64,000 nt of DNA from Zhengitettix transpicula (taxonomy: Eukaryota; Arthropoda; Insecta; Orthoptera; Tetrigidae): assembly GCA_037074705.1 (NCBI GenBank), contig CM073590.1:47342395-47406394 (forward strand), in the 5' to 3' direction. The position numbers and the translations under genes were made by a program. Numbering within the stretch: the stretch's first letter is position 1; every line of letters begins with the position of its first letter. The notes under the pieces were generated by a model, which was not told the origin of the DNA, did no database searches, and saw only the letters and a list, made by a program, of their open reading frames with translations. Positions 13,055-19,581 of the stretch are shown piece by piece.

Positions 13055-15216
13055 AAGAATTGGCCGGAGTGAAAATGTTGTTTGTTCATTTCAGGTAGGC
13101 TCTTTCCAACCATACAATTTGTTTAAATTATTTTGACCTTACTGGTACACACACACATATTCATTTATTTCCCCCTTAATAACACAATTGTTTTATACTT
13201 TCCATAATTTCAGTGATGGTTGAATGAAATATTTAATGATATTTGGAATAAGAATCCTAATAAACTAGATTTACAGTATTTTGATGTAATTAAAGTTGAT
13301 ATGTGAGCATTTTATAATATTGAATTTAAAATTCAATCTAAGACAGAGAGGATTAAGCTTGATAATTTTTACCTCTTAATTTTTTTAAAATATTATTTTT
13401 ATGATAACTCTTGTTTTGGCAGGAATGACTGTGGTAGGAACTGCAGGATCTTCTGAGGGCTTAGAAACAGTTAAAAAAGTTGGTGCTGATTTCGTAGCTA
13501 ATCATAGGTGAGATATATTACAAAAGTAGAATTTATAAAGATTTGTGTGTTTGGTAGCATGAATGTGAATTACTTTTAAGTTTTTTGCGTTATTCAATTA
13601 GAGGGTTGAATAATAGAATAGTTCATATTGTCAAAACAAACATTGCAGTATTCATCGTTTCACCATCAGCATTAAATTCATGTAATTGATAGTTATAAAA
13701 AACAAATAGTGTTCACTGCTTGTGCACGAAACTTATTGTTGTAAGAGATCATTTTAATTAACATCAATTACAAAAGTTTTTATAGTTGTTCATTTTACAT
13801 CATAATTTTTTATTATCTAACACCCAATAAAACATTAGCATAATAAATTAATTAAAGAGCAGTTTTCACAGATGGTAAAGTAATTTTTAAGTTTAGTGTT
13901 TGTGAAAGTGATCTCCATTTCATTATATTAAGATATACCAAATGTAAATTTCAATACATACTATTTCATAGTAATGGTTTTGTAAGGTATAGTGTAGATT
14001 TTATGAATAATTCTGTCTTATAATAAAAGTTGGTTAACATTATCTTAATTTTTTTCACACATTCAGATACAGAAAACAGTACTAGAAGCTTTATTTAATA
14101 ATATTAGCAACATGACATTCATTGTGTTATTGTTACAGAATAATTTTTGTAATATTTCTAGTTGTCAGTTTATTGGTTTGTGATTGAAGATAGACTATTT
14201 TTCAGTATTTGCTAGGTTATCTGCCTTGTCATTGATCATCTCCACAAATTATCACTCATATCTGAATCCCGTGTTCTATGCATTTATTTTTTTGCAGCAC
14301 TGATTACATCTTTCCTAAATGGCTTTATTATGTAAATATTTTCTGAATGCAAATTTTCAGAATATTGAATTCTAATTATTTACAGCGGTACTGATTCAGA
14401 TTTGAGTAATTGTCATAAATCACTATTTTACTGCATATTTTCAAATACTAAAAATGATGTGTTATAAATTCTTAGTTCATATAAGCTACTCTTTACACAA
14501 CAGAAAACTACATGTTTTTTTTTTATATCAGAGAAAAGGGCTACATGGAGAAAATTTCAGAGTCAGTTGGAAAGTTTGATATTATATTTGAAAATTTGTC
14601 AAATGTAAATCTTGGTCATGATCTAACTGTGTTGAAGCCAAATGCTAGAGTTGCAGTAAGTATAAGAAATAATTAAATTATTTTCCTGTTATATATATTG
14701 TTATATTTAAATGGCTAATTGTGGTATAATTGATTCTGGTTTGAGGTCAGTGGTTATGAGTTATTACAACATTCACTTATAAACATAAAGCAAATTTTTT
14801 AATACAGGTATAGAACAAATGTTTGGGTGCCAGCAGATATATAGCTTATATTATAGTAAAATATAACAAATTTACAATATGATGAATTTAAAATTTAATG
14901 AGTTTATTCCATCACTTATGAAATATAAATTTAATTTATAAGACACTTTTTTGCCAGGGTATTTTGAAGGTTTGAGCAGTTATACAAGGCAGGCTTCTTT
15001 GCTTTCTTGCAACTTTATGAGGAAATTGAACTATATCACATAAGTAATTATGGCTATTCATATCTTACAGTTTCAGGTTCCATGTTCTCCGCACAGCTGA
15101 CAGGACTCTTAATTGACATCTGCAACAATTGCATAACAGATCACAGGTTTTGAACACACAAACTCTTGACAGAGAAGCAGCAAATGTCTCTGTATTAGGC
15201 ACAATGTGTTTGTGGA

Positions 15217-15268
<52 letters not shown>

Positions 15269-18200
15269 ATTGGCATTGTCTGTGTATTTATTTACATACA
15301 CTGGAAATGGTTTGCCTGACACTTATCACTTAACTGTTCATTTAAAATATTTTATAATTAATCCCATGTATACACAGGCCATAGTCATCAGTGGGGGTCA
15401 CTGTTTTTATCAAACACACTGAATTTGACACTAATATGGGATATTTATGACCATTTTCATCTCCTCACTCCCATTTTCTTCCACTAATGCTGATGGAGGC
15501 TGAACATCAACTTAGCCAGCTTGGTCATTGTCACTATACAAGTCAACATACCAATCTCGGACCAATTGGAAATTTTATAATTAACTGTTTCTCACCCCAG
15601 CCTCTTGTGAACGGGGCAGAACTTGAACTTAACTGGAATCTGGAATTTTTTTGTTCTTCTTAGTGGTACAAAACACAATGAATTTGACATAAACACTAAT
15701 ATGGGCCATTTTAGAATATTTTTGCATTTCTCATCACCTCCCACTCCCTCATCTATGCCTACTTATCTGGCATGGTTAATGGCAGAAACCAACTTAGCAA
15801 CTTCCCGGAACTGTAGATTTGACGCCAATCTTATTTGTATCTCATACCTTCCTCCTCTTTGCCATTAAGGGGTTGAAATTAATCATTTCCTGCATTGGGA
15901 GTGATGCTATTAATCTCAGTGACTCTGAAAACTTTTTATTCAATTCTAATATCTCTTACTGACATTAGTTGAAATGCCACCTTCTTTCGTCCGCATCCTA
16001 AGAGGTAGGGGTGTCTTAGCCCCTCAATGTTTGTTCCTAGATTGTAAGTTGCATCTGTAAAGTTTGTTTCAAATTGCTCCACACATTTAAGATTGTATGT
16101 GGTACATACAAACTTACATACATTCATTTTTACTTATTAGAAGACAAAGATGAGAAGACTATGCATATTAGGTTGAGCTGAGTATTGTGAAAATTGACGA
16201 TTATGTTAGAAAACAAATTGTTTCTTAAATAAGACTAAACTTTATAGAAATGAGTTACAAGTTTACAGCAATACAATAAAGTTGGATAGTTTTGAATTTA
16301 CGTGACAATTCAACCATTCTTGAACTAGTATGACTCTTTCTCACATTATTATTCTGTAATTTTGGCAGTAGCATTGGATTTTTTTACTATATATTATTAT
16401 TAGTAGAATACCTGATTCTGAAACTTCTTGTTCAATTGACTGAGAATCTTTCCATTCAGTACCATACTGTATTTATAATTGAGTGTAGGCTTATTGTTGT
16501 AATTTTTTATGACTAGATTTTACACAGCATTTGCACTGTAAGGTATGCAGCAGATAAATGCTGTGGAAACCAATTCACATGAAGTAGGAAAATAAAATTA
16601 TTTCATTTTAGACTTTACACAATGAGCATCTATTGGAAACATAACTAACTCTCATATTGGCGGTCTGGAATTTGGGAGATGTCTCAGAAACATGATGATT
16701 TTCTTTGGATTGTGTAGGTGCTGTCATTGAGAACTGAATATTTGTCAGCTATGAAGATGATAAAAATGTTAAAATATTGTTATGTACCAAGTTTTCACTC
16801 AAACTGCAGTGAATAATGGAAAATAGTATCTTTCACTTCCTACATTAATACGAGGGTGAATCAAACATAAACAAGACTTATTTTTTTAAATATTTATTTT
16901 GATTTTAAACGCATAAACAATCATAGTTTATTTTTCTACATAATCTCCTGATTTATAAACACATTTTCCCCAGCGTATAGGTAATTTTTTAATTCCTTCC
17001 ACATAAAAAGAGTCAGGTCGTGTTTGTAGCCAATTGCGCACATATGCTTCAACCTCATTATCGCTGTGGAATTTTTGCCCTCCCAAAGCTTCCTTGAGAG
17101 GACCAAAGACATGGAAGTCGCAGGGAGACAGGTCTGGACTGTATGGAGGGTGTTCCAGTGTCTCCCAACCCAGTTGCTCCAATTTTTGTACGGTCAGGGC
17201 TGCTGTATGTGGGCGAGCATTGTCATGGAGGAGAATCACTTTTCTCATCGGAAGGTCTCGTCTTTTGCGGCGATATGCAAGTCTGACCTCAGTCAAAATT
17301 TGGCAGTAGTATGCCGCATTAATTGTTCTGCGCTCATGCAAAAAATCAAGGTGCAGCAGGCCACGCTGGTCCAAACAAACGGTAGCCAAAACCTTGCCAG
17401 CCGATAATCGTGACTTGGCTTTCACTGGTTCGGTTCCTCCTTTCTTCCTCCACTCCATACTCGCTTGTTTCGATTCAGAGGTGTAGTGATGCACCCACGT
17501 TTCATCACAGGTGACAATGTGAGAAAGAAATGGGTCTCCTTCTTCCCGAAATCGTGCAAGAAGACGCTCACACACTTGAAAACGATTCAGTTTCTGGTCA
17601 ACTGTGAGAAGGCGAGGAACCCACCTGGCACACACCTTGCGATACCCTATCTCCTCTGAGAGTATAGAGCAAGTGCTCCCATAACTTATTCCAACCTCAA
17701 TTGCAATATCCGAAGTTGTTAGACGCCTATCACCTTCAACAAGTTGACGAACACTGTCGATGTTGCCCGCTGTAATGCTGGTGCGGGGTCTGCGGTCATG
17801 ACTCTCATTTTCAACACGTTCACGGCCCTCCACGAACTGTTTATGCCAAGCAAACACTCTAGATCGCGACAGCGTCTCTTCCCCGAACTGTGCAGTCAAT
17901 ATTCTCAAGATTTCGGCCGGTTTTACACCTTCTGCAGCTAAAAACTTGATAACAATACGTTGCACAATAGAGGGAGGTACCTCCTGCTCGGACATCGTAA
18001 CGATGGACACTGAGCGAGTCTATGATGATGAGTCACGTGCTTCCCCCACTCCTGACAAACCAAACTAAAGGCCAATAACAGCGAAACGTTCTTCCATCAC
18101 TATTGCGCGCGTAGGTCCAAAAGTCTCGTTTATATTTGATTCACCCTCATAATATTATCTATTGTCAATGTATCTCTTAATATTTCTTGAAAGTTATATT

Positions 18201-18883
18201 TAATAATTAATTGATTTGTTTATATCAATTAAAATCTTAATATCATATTTTATTTTTGTCACACTATGGTTGAACCAAAGCTTTTTGTCAGGTTGTTGGG
18301 TGTCGAGGTACAGTTGAAATAAATCCAAGATTATTGATGCTTACTGAATCAAGTGTCATTGGAATTATTCTTATGAATGCTTCAAAAGTAAGTAAAATTT
18401 ACCAACTTATTAATAACAGAAATATGCAACATTTCATTGTTAATTTTACATTTAACAATGTGCATCTTTAACACATTGAGAACTTTTTAACACAAATCAG
18501 AGAGCAAATTACTGGATATTTGGTATACTCACATTAATTTATTTGTGTTTAAAGTTTCAAAATGACTGTTCATTCTCATTATTTGATGCTTAAAGTATAG
18601 TACAAATTTTTAATAATTTTTAGTTTATTACACTGTTAATTGTGAATTTATTAAATTTATCATCTAAAATTTTATACATATTGTTATTAATTTCTAAAAA
18701 TGTTTAAAATCAAATTATCAGGCAGAGAACCAAGAAGCCATAAATGCTGTCCTAAGTGGCATTGATTCAGGTTGGGTGTGTCCAGTTGTTGCCCATGAAT
18801 ACAAACCAGAAGAAGCTGCACAAGCTCATCATGACATTATCAACAATACTGGGGCAAAAGGGAGATTAGTATTTGTTTTTTAA
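861..18883 (+). CDS. CRYZ: Zeta-crystallin-type NADPH:quinone oxidoreductase, seven exons
   Basis: CDS is the join of 861-1121, 1728-1894, 3517-3605, 13423-13507, 14532-14655, 18292-18387 and 18722-18883: 984 bases, 327 residues plus stop. Seen: every intron is GT-AG and the frame is kept at all six junctions. The product has an N-terminal GroES-like half with GGPDVL and SGINPADTY, then a Rossmann half with the NADPH-binding GASGAVG at residues 156-162. The stretches YITAYRAL, GCRGTVEINPR and the C-terminal AKGRLVFVF type end match the zeta-crystallin branch of the medium-chain dehydrogenase/reductase family, whose members are about 329 residues, zinc-free, and reduce quinones by one electron with NADPH. 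No zinc-ligand cysteine set is visible, as expected. The start could be the ATG at 861 or the one at 882 (MKAIRLHKFGGPDVL), which fits the family start better. Likely cytosolic; no signal peptide seen. Intron 3 is repeat-filled and intron 5 carries an antisense mariner, but no exon is damaged. Ortholog identity is inferred from motifs. Confidence 0.93.
1411..1626. mobile_element. MITE-like inverted-repeat element, most complete copy
   Basis: The two halves are inverted copies. The left arm (about 1411-1480) includes TTGACTTACCCTGAAATCAA; the right arm (about 1558-1626) reads ACTGTTGATTTCAGGGTAAG and continues CCTATCTAAATG. Outer parts also pair with mismatches (AAATAAGACGTTTAG against the complement of CTAAATGTGTTATTT). 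There is no reading frame. Fragments of the same family recur through introns 2 and 3. Target duplication and exact ends are not resolved. Confidence 0.65.
1728..1894 (+). CDS. CRYZ: CRYZ exon 2
   Basis: A pyrimidine-rich acceptor ends in TAG at 1725-1727; the donor is GTAAGA at 1895. It codes TGDRVFATLLDKNGGYAEY and continues to YVPYITAYRALVTK, finishing the GroES-like domain. This matches the conserved GDRV..GGYAEY block of quinone oxidoreductases. It ends in phase 2, with the last Lys codon split across intron 2. Confidence 0.93.
1970..2050. mobile_element. Fragment of the same MITE-like family
   Basis: This stretch in intron 2 matches the left arm of the element at 1411-1626: AGAAAGAGATAGAGAGG followed by GTTGACTTACCTTAAATCAA. 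Only one arm is present; what follows does not match. Confidence 0.5.
2385..2500. mobile_element. Degenerate fragment of the MITE-like family
   Basis: Weak match to the family: GATAAGGTCACAAGCTTACC then TTAAATTAGATGCC and, further on, GCCTCCTTCTGCAGGA, which resembles the internal CTCCTTCATCAGGA of other copies. Diverged; assignment is tentative. Confidence 0.3.
2850..3076. repeat. Diverged direct duplication, about 100 bp, offset 128 bp
   Basis: About 2850-2948 and 2978-3076 share in order TATCTGGTATTT, TATAAAA..AACCTTGATGAT, GAAGTATTTACTT-type sequence and ATTTATTTAAATTTAATAA. By eye the copies are roughly 80 percent alike. Noncoding, inside intron 2. Confidence 0.6.
3060..3173. repeat. 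Long imperfect hairpin (fold-back element)
   Basis: The left arm TTTAATAAACATTAATACGA at about 3067 and a following CTGTTTCCA pair with the right arm, GTTGGAAAC at 3136-3144 and TTGTATTAATGTTTATTATT at about 3150-3169. Each arm is about 45 bp with a short loop. It abuts the end of the direct duplication at 2850-3076. Probably a small nonautonomous fold-back element; family unknown. Confidence 0.6.
3174..3516. other. End of intron 2, nothing recognised
   Basis: AT-rich intron sequence with no repeat of note and no open frame, ending in the exon 3 acceptor. Confidence 0.5.
3517..3605 (+). CDS. CRYZ: CRYZ exon 3, nucleotide-binding exon
   Basis: Acceptor ATATAG ends at 3516 and donor GTAAGT starts at 3606. 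It codes KCHAKPDETLLVHGASGAVG and the following helix LAAVQLGKVLG, the first beta-alpha-beta of the Rossmann fold with the AxxGxxG-type NADPH-binding loop. Ends in phase 1. Confidence 0.93.
3760..3938. mobile_element. MITE-like family, left portion of an interrupted copy
   Basis: Contains CACATTTAGATAGGAAAGAG at about 3790, ATGACTTACATAAAATCAAC at about 3822, and the internal block CTCCTTCATCAGGAAGGAAG then GTCTGAACTATATGCTGGC ending near 3937. The matching right part lies at 6130-6250. The junction sequence TCTGAACTATATGCTGGC (3919-3936) reappears with two changes at 6130-6147, as though a segment of about 2.2 kb had been inserted with duplication. Confidence 0.55.
4085..4190. repeat. AAT-rich low-complexity tract
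   Basis: Runs of ATAATAATAAT-type trinucleotides and related AT-rich sequence. Low-complexity DNA between the MITE fragment and the Penelope-like relic. Confidence 0.6.
4242..4620 (-). pseudogene. Penelope-like element relic, GIY-YIG endonuclease end
   Basis: On the minus strand the frame ending at 4242 codes HIIYQINYKLCPTFYIGQTK followed by RPLPEHIANHHS. The order (I/V)Y.I....C...YIGQT.R.L...I..H is the GIY-YIG nuclease pattern found at the C-terminus of Penelope-like retroelements (established for that family). The catalytic arginine position and flanking sequence look worn, and no reverse transcriptase domain is present upstream (4530-4620 gives only short matching frames). So this is a 5'-truncated dead fragment. 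A GIY-YIG domain from another source is possible, but the intron setting among retroelements favours Penelope. Confidence 0.6.
4650..4862 (+). mobile_element. tRNA-derived SINE, older copy
   Basis: Bases 4653-4724 are a tRNA-like head with TTAAGGCG after the A-box position and a B box GGGTTCAAGTCC at 4703-4714. The tail (TTCAGTCTTTCTTTCTTCTT, then CCCGAGCATTTGC, CACATAAAGC) matches, in direct orientation, the two better copies at 7465-7705 and 7850-8090. The A box is degraded (GTTTGAGAGAGTT). The 3' end runs into a TA tract where the LTR-like element starts at 4870. Confidence 0.75.
4870..5922 (+). mobile_element. LTR-like element, copy 1
   Basis: Begins TGTAATGCC and ends TTATTACA, so it has the TG...CA ends and short inverted repeat of an LTR, and it sits between TATATAT (left) and (AT)n (right). 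Shared with other copies: a GTCAGATTTCGTT block near 5520, a CAAACCCAGTTATG block near 5628, and a late AACGTGGGGCAA. A second TTATTACA occurs at 5862-5869, followed by GGCTTCACGAACGTGGGGC, which resembles a tRNA primer-binding site. The true LTR may therefore end at 5869, with the rest a rump of internal sequence plus the end of a second LTR. No coding capacity. A DNA-transposon origin is the main alternative. Confidence 0.55.
5922..5945. repeat. TA microsatellite
   Basis: Uninterrupted AT dinucleotides next to the right end of LTR-like copy 1. Confidence 0.9.
5955..6120 (+). mobile_element. MITE-like family fragment, internal block and right arm
   Basis: Holds CCTTCCTGAAGAAGGAAGCT then GAGAGCCTCCGAAAATTTGA, which is the reverse complement of the internal block at 3885-3915. 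It runs on to CACTTTCAGGTAAGCC and CTATCTCTCTGTCCTTTCC, the family right arm. Its closest relative is 7240-7390. Confidence 0.55.
6130..6250. mobile_element. MITE-like family, right portion of an interrupted copy
   Basis: Contains GGACCAACTATTGATTTCAG then GTAAGTCAGCATTGCTCTCT and TTCCTATCTGAATGTATAAT. Its reverse complement matches 3789-3858 (AGATAGGAAAGAGAG, TGACTTAC, AAATCAA, AGTTGGTCCAG). Preceded by a TA tract at 6115-6130. Taken together with 3760-3938 it looks like one element split by later insertions. Confidence 0.55.
6251..7239. other. Intron 3 segment, unassigned
   Basis: About 1 kb of AT-rich sequence with no frame resembling a known protein. The 75-codon frame at 6392-6619 has no recognisable domain and no support. 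It may be an old repeat, but I could not match it to the families nearby. Confidence 0.4.
7240..7390 (+). mobile_element. MITE-like family fragment
   Basis: Close to the copy at 5955-6120: CACCTTCCTGAATAAGGAGG, CTGAGAGCCTCCAAAAGCTT, then CACGTAAGCCAGAAGCTATC and CCTTTCCATACCACTATC. It contains a perfect hairpin GGAGGCT-GAG-AGCCTCC at about 7265-7281. Confidence 0.55.
7419..7463. repeat. TA microsatellite, interrupted
   Basis: TA dinucleotides at 7419-7446 and 7452-7463, split by AACACA. Adjoins the 3' end of the minus-strand SINE that follows. Confidence 0.85.
7465..7705 (-). mobile_element. tRNA-derived SINE, copy A of a close pair
   Basis: On the minus strand the head (7628-7699) starts GACCCGGTGGCCGAGATGG. 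It has an A box TGGCCGAGATGG (complement of 7681-7692) and a B box GGTTCAAGTCC (complement of 7638-7648), and ends CCTGGGTC, so the acceptor-stem ends still pair. The pattern GGTGGCCGAG.TGGTTAAGGCG is that of Ser/Leu-type tRNAs. A tail of about 160 bp with TTTCAGTCTTTCCTTCTTC follows. It is a Pol III-type retroposon, not a tRNA gene. The open minus frame MTRWPRWLRRLCTKQNTWVQ is a by-product of the SINE. Confidence 0.85.
7787..7850. repeat. Two tandem 32-bp repeats between the SINE pair
   Basis: TATTAGGAGCTTCCATTAAG (7787 on) and TATTAGGAGAATCCATTAAG (7819 on) are two diverged 32-bp units directly before SINE copy B. Confidence 0.7.
7850..8090 (-). mobile_element. tRNA-derived SINE, copy B of a close pair
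   Basis: Matches 7465-7705 base for base at a constant offset of 385, with about five substitutions in 241 bp and no gap. A box complement at 8066-8077, B box complement at 8023-8033. Both copies share orientation and both right ends run to GGGTCAAGTTC. Either two young insertions of one subfamily or a local duplication; the 144 bp between them is not repeated on the far side, so I cannot decide. Confidence 0.85.
8105..9071 (-). mobile_element. LTR-like element, copy 5 (inverted)
   Basis: Bounded by TGTGGTAA at 8105 and TTACCACA at 9064-9071, a perfect 8-bp inverted repeat in TG...CA form, with ATATAT on both sides. Read on the minus strand it shows weak similarity to the other copies (AGTTGGATTCACATTATCAG near the start, a GTGGGGCTTAAC block near the end). 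The middle is CT-rich (8580-8960). No protein frame. The most diverged member; membership is tentative but the ends are clear. Confidence 0.5.
9078..10381 (+). mobile_element. LTR-like element, copy 2
   Basis: Starts TGTAATACTAATTAAGAAGG directly after ATATAT and ends at about ATTATTACT near 10380 before TATATATTA. It shares the start with copy 3 (TGAAATACTAATTAGAGGCC), the GAGTCAGATTTCGTTT block at about 10005, CAAACCCAGTAAAGATCC near 10108, and CCACAACGTGGG near 10257. The 5' part has a local triplicated stretch around 9150-9430 (GACAGCGG...TTTGTTGAT-type units). Noncoding. Confidence 0.5.
10385..10443 (-). mobile_element. Internal retroelement fragment with a primer-binding-site-like sequence
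   Basis: On the minus strand, just after the end of LTR-like copy 4, comes TTTTGGCTAGCACAACGGTG then GGCAAAG. A TGG a few bases after an LTR end is where a tRNA primer-binding site sits. The block is reminiscent of the lysine-tRNA type (TGGCGCCCAACGTGGGGC) but not identical to it. Only about 60 bp of internal sequence is present. Inference. Confidence 0.4.
10444..11926 (-). mobile_element. LTR-like element, copy 4 (inverted)
   Basis: Bounded by TGTAATAACC at 10444 and GCATTACA ending at 11926, with (AT)n to the right. Its reverse complement carries the family blocks: CAAACCCAGTAGAGACCCAT (from 10575-10605) and GTAAACGTTATTAAAGGATA then ACAGTCAGATGTCGTTC (from 10715-10750). Longer than the others because of a GC-richer middle (10850-11850). 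None of the short frames in it resembles a known protein. Confidence 0.55.
11926..11960. repeat. TA microsatellite between two LTR-like copies
   Basis: About 34 bp of AT dinucleotides separating inverted copy 4 from forward copy 3. Confidence 0.9.
11961..12972 (+). mobile_element. LTR-like element, copy 3
   Basis: Starts TGAAATACTAATTAGAGGCC after an AT tract and ends TTAATAATTACA before another AT tract. Family blocks: GTAAACAATAGTTAAAG, GTCAGATTTCGTT at about 12551, AAGCCCAGGTAAATGACCCT at about 12640. As in copy 1, an inner ATTACA (12903-12908) is followed by TTTTTGGCTTCCACAATGTG then GAGCAATG and about 45 bp more before the outer ATTACA. Noncoding. Confidence 0.55.
12972..13050. repeat. 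TA microsatellite, about 79 bp
   Basis: Pure AT dinucleotide run on the right of LTR-like copy 3. With the tract at 11926-11960 it suggests insertion into a longer TA array. Confidence 0.9.
13060..13150. mobile_element. MITE-like family fragment, right arm
   Basis: TTCATTTCAGGTAGGCTCTT then TCCAACCATACAATTTG and TTAAATTATTTTGACCTTA resembles the outer right arm at 6195-6260 (ATTTCAGGTAAGTC, CTCTCTTTCC, TTTAATTTGACCTCA). Diverged. Confidence 0.4.
13423..13507 (+). CDS. CRYZ: CRYZ exon 4
   Basis: Acceptor TTTTGGCAG ends at 13422 and donor GTGAGA starts at 13508. It codes the second Rossmann strand and helix: MTVVGTAGSSEGLETVKKVG then ADFVANHR. The GADFVANHR end matches the GA..V.NHR motif of zeta-crystallins. 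It lies 9.8 kb after exon 3; the frame still joins correctly (phase 1 in, phase 2 out). Confidence 0.92.
13508..14531. other. Intron 4, nothing recognised
   Basis: AT-rich intron of about 1 kb. I saw no repeat family, RNA gene or coding frame in it. Confidence 0.5.
14532..14655 (+). CDS. CRYZ: CRYZ exon 5
   Basis: A T-rich tract and ATCAG acceptor end at 14531; the donor is GTAAGT at 14656. It codes EKGYMEKISESVGKFDIIFE then NLSNVNLGHDLTVLKPNARV and A. Many family members have DVVIEMLANVNL at the FDIIFENLSNVNL position, so the segment is recognisable though diverged. Ends in phase 0. Confidence 0.92.
15218..15266. repeat. TA microsatellite in intron 5
   Basis: 49 bp of AT dinucleotides. Frames that read IYIYIY across it are artefacts. 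Confidence 0.9.
15412..15900. repeat. Diverged tandem duplication in intron 5
   Basis: Two stretches starting at 15412 and 15671 share in order AAACACA.TGAATTTGACA, ACTAATATGGG, a CTC.TCAC..CCCACT-type block and an ATCAACTTAGC / ACCAACTTAGC block. Similarity is moderate, so it is an old duplication of about 230-260 bp or two copies of one unknown repeat. Confidence 0.5.
15901..16848. other. Intron 5 segment before the mariner, nothing recognised
   Basis: AT-rich intron sequence. No repeat match to the families named here and no supported coding frame. Confidence 0.4.
16851..16879 (+). repeat. Mariner terminal inverted repeat, transposase 3' side
   Basis: 29-bp terminal repeat starting CGAGGGTGAATCAAACATAA. 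It pairs with 18121-18149 at 26 of 29 positions. Preceded by the TA target duplication. Confidence 0.93.
16928..18010 (-). CDS. Mariner transposase, intact, DD34D
   Basis: 360 codons with no stop or frameshift; mariner transposases are usually about 345-350 residues, and a second ATG at codon 6 (MSEQEVPPS) is an equally good start. The N-terminal DNA-binding half has two helix-turn-helix regions (about residues 15-60 and 95-125) and the GRPR-like DRRPRTS linker at 72-78. WVPRLL at 130-135 is the WVPHEL linker motif. The catalytic triad is D169 (in TCDETWVHH), D263 (in LLHDNARPH) and D298 (in YSPDLSPCDFH). There are exactly 34 residues between the last two, the mariner DD34D signature. The enzyme cuts and pastes the element at TA. 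The position of YSPDLSPCD and of the triad matches the family with no missing key residue. I do not assign a subfamily. Confidence 0.95.
   Translation of the reverse strand: MSIVTMSEQEVPPSIVQRIVIKFLAAEGVKPAEILRILTAQFGEETLSRSRVFAWHKQFVEGRERVENESHDRRPRTSITAGNIDSVRQLVEGDRRLTTSDIAIEVGISYGSTCSILSEEIGYRKVCARWVPRLLTVDQKLNRFQVCERLLARFREEGDPFLSHIVTCDETWVHHYTSESKQASMEWRKKGGTEPVKAKSRLSAGKVLATVCLDQRGLLHLDFLHERRTINAAYYCQILTEVRLAYRRKRRDLPMRKVILLHDNARPHTAALTVQKLEQLGWETLEHPPYSPDLSPCDFHVFGPLKEALGGQKFHSDNEVEAYVRNWLQTRPDSFYVEGIKKLPIRWGKCVYKSGDYVEK
18121..18149 (-). repeat. Mariner terminal inverted repeat, transposase 5' side
   Basis: Reverse complement starts TGAGGGTGAATCAAATATAA. Followed by TA. The transposase ATG lies 111 bp inward. 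Confidence 0.93.
18292..18387 (+). CDS. CRYZ: CRYZ exon 6
   Basis: Acceptor TTTTTGTCAG ends at 18291 and donor GTAAGT starts at 18388. The 32 codons give VVGCRGTVEINPRLLMLTES then SVIGIILMNASK, the G.RG..EINPR block that is diagnostic for zeta-crystallins. It follows the 3.6-kb intron with the mariner insertion, which ends 142 bp upstream of this exon. Confidence 0.93.
18722..18883 (+). CDS. CRYZ: CRYZ exon 7, terminal coding exon
   Basis: Acceptor AATTATCAG ends at 18721. It codes 53 residues from AENQEAINAVLSGIDSGWVC to the end and stops at TAA 18881-18883. The PVVAHEYKPEEAAQAHHDII and GAKGRLVFVF segments are the usual C-terminal helix and last strand of the family. I saw no clear AATAAA in the roughly 650 bp before the 5S array, so the polyadenylation site is not placed. 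Confidence 0.93.
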   Translation, partial: AENQEAINAVLSGIDSGWVCPVVAHEYKPEEAAQAHHDIINNTGAKGRLVFVF

Positions 18884-19539
18884 AATGTATGCAGCTTGAT
18901 TTTGTTAACAGAAAATATCGGCCAGAACATTATTTACTGTATTTTAAAAAATGTCTGAATCATTGGGTATGAATAATTTGAATTGGGAAACCTAGGATAA
19001 GTATATGGGGCAACAGACAAAATTGTTCTCCATTGCAAAGCCTTATTGAATTTCCAGTTTTTAGTTTTTAAATTATTTAAATGAACAAAAACTTAAAATT
19101 GCAATTTATATTTTCAAAATGTTTGCTTTCTTTCAACCTTGTCACCTTTAATATTTGTACTTATAGTAATTGTCTTACATAAATTATAATAATGGTCGAT
19201 TTCTTATATATGGCTATATATCTTGTATATTAGTAATTGCAACCAATATTTGATTGGAAAAATACTAATATTTAAAATGTTAACTCAAGGTATTATTATA
19301 GAAAAATCTCAAACATTTTAATGATACTGTTGTCATATCTGAGAGGGATAGTGGGTTTGGAGAAATTGAAAAACAAGTTAAAAGCATTACAGTCATAAAA
19401 ATAAGAAATTTGAAGATGAGTTTATGTCAGAAGTTTATAATATTTTAGTATGTCTGACACATATATTTAGGATAGCCAGCCTTTCCTGACAATATTCTGT
19501 TATAAAAAGTTTATTTAAAAGATTGCTAATGTTAAAGAC
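18884..19539. other. CRYZ 3' UTR and gap before the 5S array
   Basis: Contains the 3' UTR of CRYZ and a short intergenic stretch. AT-rich, with no AATAAA found by eye and no other gene. Similarity to the 5S unit begins at about 19537-19545. Confidence 0.5.
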
Positions 19540-19581
19540 GCGAAATTAATGAAGTGAATTTAATTGAGTGTAATATTATCA

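Larger units (their letters stand above)
16851..18149 (-). mobile_element. Complete mariner (Tc1/mariner) transposon, 1299 bp
   Basis: Flanked on both sides by a TA (16849-16850 and 18150-18151), the universal target duplication of this superfamily. Terminal inverted repeats of 29 bp lie at 16851-16879 and 18121-18149 and pair with three mismatches (positions 1, 16 and 23); both contain GAGGGTGAATCAAA. The size is the usual 1.3 kb. The transposase frame is open from end to end on the minus strand, opposite to the host gene. All parts expected of a self-moving copy are present; whether it is active cannot be read from sequence. Confidence 0.96.

Noticed and set aside
15065..15422. Frames containing long IYIYIY runs
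   Set aside because: Translation of a TA microsatellite.
17034..17941. Plus-strand frames of 64-113 codons
   Set aside because: Shadows of the mariner transposase on the opposite strand.
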